Below are positions 4,561 to 7,469 of a DNA stretch of 7,469 bases, piece after piece; the stretch's first letter is position 1, and every line of letters starts with the position of its first letter. The DNA comes from Hyphomicrobiales bacterium (GTDB lineage Bacteria; Pseudomonadota; Alphaproteobacteria; Rhizobiales; Aestuariivirgaceae), in contig JANYGE010000459.1 of NCBI GenBank assembly GCA_025362535.1, forward strand, positions 1-7,469, in the 5' to 3' direction. The notes beneath the pieces were generated by a model, which was given only the letters and a program-made list of their open reading frames with translations, was not told the DNA's origin and did not search any database. The translations under genes and the position numbers were made by a program.

Positions 4561-6255
4561 ATGACCCTTGCTGGCTGGTTTCAAATTATACTTATTCTTG
4601 TCTTGGTGACAGGGAGTGCCGTGTTGCTCGGCCGTTATATGGCTGCGGTTTTTACCGGGCAGCAGACGTTTCTTGCACCCATTGAAAATATCATCAATCG
4701 ACTGGCTGGAACTACGCCACGCGAACAAGATTGGAAAACCTATACGCTTGCCATGCTGGCTTTTAACGCGGTGGGATTTGTGGTTCTTTATGGTTTGCAA
4801 AGGCTGCAGGGATTTTTGCCGCTTAACCCACAAGGCTTCGTCGCTGTTCCAGAAGCATTGTCGTTTAATACAGCCATGAGCTTTGTCACCAACACCAACT
4901 GGCAATCCTATGGTGGCGAAACCACCATGAGTCATTTTGTGCAGATGGCCGGATTTACGGTTCACAATTTTCTCTCAGCAGCCACAGGTGTTGCCCTTGC
5001 TGTTGCCATCACACGCGCCTTTGCGCGCAGCGGTGCTTCGACCATTGGCAATTTCTGGGATGATCTTGTCAAGTGCACGCTCTATGTGCTGCTGCCCCTT
5101 TCTATTATCGTGGCTATCGCATTTATCGCGCTTGGCATTCCTCAAACCCTTCAAGGTTCTGTTGATGCAACAACGCTGGAAGGCGTGAAGCAAACACTTT
5201 CGCTTGGCCCAATCGCCAGTCAGGAAGCCATCAAGCAGCTTGGCACCAATGGTGGTGGGTTCTTGAATGCCAACTCAGCGCATCCGTTTGAAAATCCATC
5301 GGCGTGGTCCAATTATCTTTCGATATTTACCATGCTGGTCGTCTCCGCCGCCATGCCCTTCATGTTTGGCCGCATGGTAGGTGATGTGCGCCAAGGCCGC
5401 GCACTGTTCATCACCATGTTCCTGTTCATCATCGTGGGCACAGGCGTAGTCTATTGGGCCGAGGCCACGGGCAACCCGATCATTCATGCTCTTGGCATAG
5501 ATCCCGCACAGGGCAATATGGAAGGTAAAGAAGTTCGCTTTGGTCTTGCTATGACAGCCTTGTTTGTTGTGGCCACCACTGGGCTTTCTTGCGGCGCGGT
5601 CAACGCCATGCACGCATCACTTACTCCTCTTGGCGGACTGGTGCCGCTGTTTATGATCCAACTTGGCGAAGTTCTACCGGGTGGTGTGGGATCAGGTCTC
5701 TACGGCATCTTGGTGATTGCTGTTCTTACGGTCTTCATTGCCGGACTTATGGTTGGGCGCACCCCTGATTATTTGGGCAAGAAAATTGAAGTAAAAGAAA
5801 TGAAGCTGGCCATGTTGGCCTTGCTTATCTTGCCACTGGTTATTCTCGGCTTCAGTGCTGTTTCAGCGATGTTACCCTTGGCCCTTTCCAGTCTCGCTAA
5901 CGCAGGTCCTCACGGTTTAAGTGAAATGCTTTATGCCTATTCATCGGCTGCTGGCAATAATGGTTCGGCCTTCGCAGGTCTCAATGCCAATACCAATTGG
6001 TATAACACCACGCTTGGCATAGCGATGTTTCTGGGTCGTTTTGCTTATATCGTACCAATGATGGCTATCGCTGGTTCATTGGCCGCCAAAACCAAAATCC
6101 CAGCTTCCAATGGCAGCTTCCCCACCCATGGGGCCATGTTCATCACATTGCTGGTGGGCGTGATCCTCATTTTGGGCGGCTTGCAATATTTCCCCTCTCT
6201 GGCGCTCAGCCCCATCGTTGAACATTTCCTGATGCTCGCCGGTAAAACCTTCTGA
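4561..6255 (+). CDS. kdpA: KdpA, potassium-binding and translocating subunit of the K+-transporting ATPase
   Basis: At 564 residues this is full length (E. coli 557). KdpA is an inner-membrane protein of the superfamily of K+ transporters, with four pore-loop repeats that form a channel-like selectivity filter. All four are visible: TNTNWQ at 110-115, GTNGGGFLN at 228-236 (G232), SCGAVNAMH at 343-351 (S343) and NNGSAFAGL at 466-474 (G468). These numbers coincide with the E. coli filter positions. The GEV motif with its conserved Glu follows the third loop (QLGEV), and the next stretch [23 protein letters not shown] is characteristic. One oddity is Ala352 in NAMHAS, where most family members I recall have Asp. 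The ATG at 4561 has GAGAAGG (4547-4553) upstream. kdpB follows after 14 bases. The complex takes up K+ at micromolar concentrations at the expense of ATP. Confidence 0.97.
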   Translation: MTLAGWFQIILILVLVTGSAVLLGRYMAAVFTGQQTFLAPIENIINRLAGTTPREQDWKTYTLAMLAFNAVGFVVLYGLQRLQGFLPLNPQGFVAVPEALSFNTAMSFVTNTNWQSYGGETTMSHFVQMAGFTVHNFLSAATGVALAVAITRAFARSGASTIGNFWDDLVKCTLYVLLPLSIIVAIAFIALGIPQTLQGSVDATTLEGVKQTLSLGPIASQEAIKQLGTNGGGFLNANSAHPFENPSAWSNYLSIFTMLVVSAAMPFMFGRMVGDVRQGRALFITMFLFIIVGTGVVYWAEATGNPIIHALGIDPAQGNMEGKEVRFGLAMTALFVVATTGLSCGAVNAMHASLTPLGGLVPLFMIQLGEVLPGGVGSGLYGILVIAVLTVFIAGLMVGRTPDYLGKKIEVKEMKLAMLALLILPLVILGFSAVSAMLPLALSSLANAGPHGLSEMLYAYSSAAGNNGSAFAGLNANTNWYNTTLGIAMFLGRFAYIVPMMAIAGSLAAKTKIPASNGSFPTHGAMFITLLVGVILILGGLQYFPSLALSPIVEHFLMLAGKTF

Positions 6256-6269
6256 ATGGAGTTAAAATT

Positions 6270-7469
6270 ATGACCACCAAATCCATGGCACCCGCACTTT
6301 TTGATGGTGCGATTTTCCGCCAAGCCATTGTGGACTCGTTTTATAAATTGAACCCACGCGCACTCTCACGCAATCCGGTCATTTTTGTCACCGAAGTGGT
6401 AGCCGCATTGGTCACAGCCTTTTGGCTGCGTGATTTGCTCACCAGCAATGACACCGCATGGTTTTCTGGACAGATTGCAGCATGGCTGTGGTTCACAGTA
6501 TTGTTTGCCAACTTTGCCGAAGCTGTGGCCGAAGGGCGAGGCAAAGCCCAGGCCGATGCGCTGCGCCGCACCCGCACAGATACCATGGCCAAGCGCTTGA
6601 TTATTCCAGAAACCAATGATCGGATATATTCGAAAGTTTCAGCCAATATACTCAATATGGGTGATTTGGTTTTGGTTGAAACGGGAGACCTCATTCCCGC
6701 CGATGGCGAAATTGTTGAGGGCATTGCTTCGGTCAACGAGTCTGCCATTACTGGTGAATCGGCTCCTGTCATCCGTGAATCCGGCGGTGATCGTTCTGCT
6801 GTGACAGGCGGCACTACCGTACTTTCCGATTGGATCAAGGTGAAAATCACCGCCGCACCCGGCCACACATTTATCGACCGGATGATTGCGCTTGTCGAAG
6901 GTGCTGAACGCAAGAAGACGCCGAATGAATTAGCGCTTTCTATTTTGCTTGCCGGACTCACTTTGATATTTCTGATTGCGGTCGTCACGCTATGGGGCCT
7001 AGCTGGCTATTCGGGCACTACACTTTCAATCACGGTTCTGGTGGCCTTGTTGGTAACCCTCATTCCCACAACAATAGGCGGCTTGCTATCAGCTATCGGC
7101 ATTGCCGGCATGGACCGTTTGATCCGCTTCAATGTGATCGCCACATCAGGCCGCGCAGTTGAAGCGGCAGGCGATGTGGATACACTTCTCCTCGACAAGA
7201 CGGGCACCATTACTTATGGCAATCGCCTTGCCACAGCCTTCATTCCAGTTCCCGGCATTACCGAAAAATATCTGGCTGAAGTGATATTGCTCGCATCTCT
7301 CACTGATGAAACTCCCGAAGGCCGCTCAATTGTTGCCTTGTGCAAAGGAAATTATACCCTGAATGAACCAGCGATGATGGATAAGAAGGCCACTATCGTT
7401 CCCTTCTCGGCTTTAACACGCATTTCGGGTATTGATATTGATGGCCGCAAAATTCGCAAAGGTGCTATC
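6270..7469 (+). CDS. kdpB: KdpB, P-type ATPase subunit of the K+-transporting ATPase (3' end outside window)
   Basis: The frame is open for 400 codons to the window edge, out of about 680 expected. ATG at 6270 has GGAG at 6258-6261, eight bases upstream. This is the catalytic P-type (P1A) ATPase subunit. The actuator-domain TGES motif is at 161-164, the membrane motif PTTIGG at 266-271, and the phosphorylation motif DKTGT at 309-313, with Asp309 as the phosphorylated residue. The nucleotide-binding domain begins with TDETPEGRS, Phe379 (the adenine-stacking position, E. coli F377) and the KGA lysine, Lys397. All of these are shifted +2 relative to E. coli. Ser164 in TGES corresponds to E. coli Ser162, whose phosphorylation inhibits the pump at high external K+. 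No frameshift is seen. kdpC should follow beyond the edge. Confidence 0.97.
   Translation, partial: MTTKSMAPALFDGAIFRQAIVDSFYKLNPRALSRNPVIFVTEVVAALVTAFWLRDLLTSNDTAWFSGQIAAWLWFTVLFANFAEAVAEGRGKAQADALRRTRTDTMAKRLIIPETNDRIYSKVSANILNMGDLVLVETGDLIPADGEIVEGIASVNESAITGESAPVIRESGGDRSAVTGGTTVLSDWIKVKITAAPGHTFIDRMIALVEGAERKKTPNELALSILLAGLTLIFLIAVVTLWGLAGYSGTTLSITVLVALLVTLIPTTIGGLLSAIGIAGMDRLIRFNVIATSGRAVEAAGDVDTLLLDKTGTITYGNRLATAFIPVPGITEKYLAEVILLASLTDETPEGRSIVALCKGNYTLNEPAMMDKKATIVPFSALTRISGIDIDGRKIRKGAI

Noticed and set aside
6341..6988. Minus-strand open frame of 215 codons
   Set aside because: It is antisense to kdpB, which is unmistakable there (TGES and other motifs); Ser/Ala-rich shadow frame.

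Overview
The window looks like a piece of an alphaproteobacterial chromosome. This is a tentative placement by eye: moderate GC, Shine-Dalgarno (GGAGG-type) starts, an alphaproteobacterial-looking kdp operon that begins with two tiny membrane proteins, and housekeeping or accessory genes with no phage or transposon genes. There is no CRISPR array, rRNA, tRNA or insertion sequence that I can recognise, and I found no clear candidate for a new multi-gene defence or biosynthetic system. The two most unusual things are a broken, folded-back transporter gene at the left edge and the small-protein and regulatory layout in front of kdpA.

Layout. Positions 1-778 hold two halves of one EamA/DMT-family drug/metabolite transporter in opposite orientations. 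The N-terminal half is on the minus strand (317-778) and a C-terminal half fragment is on the plus strand (2-337). The interdomain linker is present twice as a near-perfect inverted repeat (1-62 and 320-380). The halves meet at a short microhomology, so this is either an inverted duplication or a chimeric (fold-back) assembly junction. Upstream on the minus strand are a Gfo/Idh/MocA oxidoreductase of the dihydrodiol/xylose dehydrogenase type (880-1863) and an unrecognised four-helix membrane protein with a cysteine-containing C-terminal domain (1921-2751). A roughly 210-base divergent intergenic region separates this leftward group from a rightward stand-alone cyclic-nucleotide-binding-domain protein (2962-3366). 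It is followed by a small secreted protein of the YxFxxD / Lipoprotein_15 repeat family (3555-3908), which ends in a strong intrinsic terminator (3925-3975).

After about 380 bases without a gene, which include a tandem 11-bp-period direct repeat ahead of a possible -10 box, comes the high-affinity potassium uptake operon. It consists of a 27-residue single-helix protein (4359-4442), kdpF (4450-4536), kdpA (4561-6255) and kdpB (6270 to the window end, 400 codons visible). KdpA is the potassium channel-like subunit, KdpB the P-type ATPase that drives it, and KdpF a one-helix stabilising subunit. kdpC, and perhaps kdpDE, would be expected beyond the right edge. Residue numbering in KdpA (G232, S343, G468) and KdpB (D309, a shift of +2 from E. 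coli D307) matches the family very closely, so these two assignments are secure.
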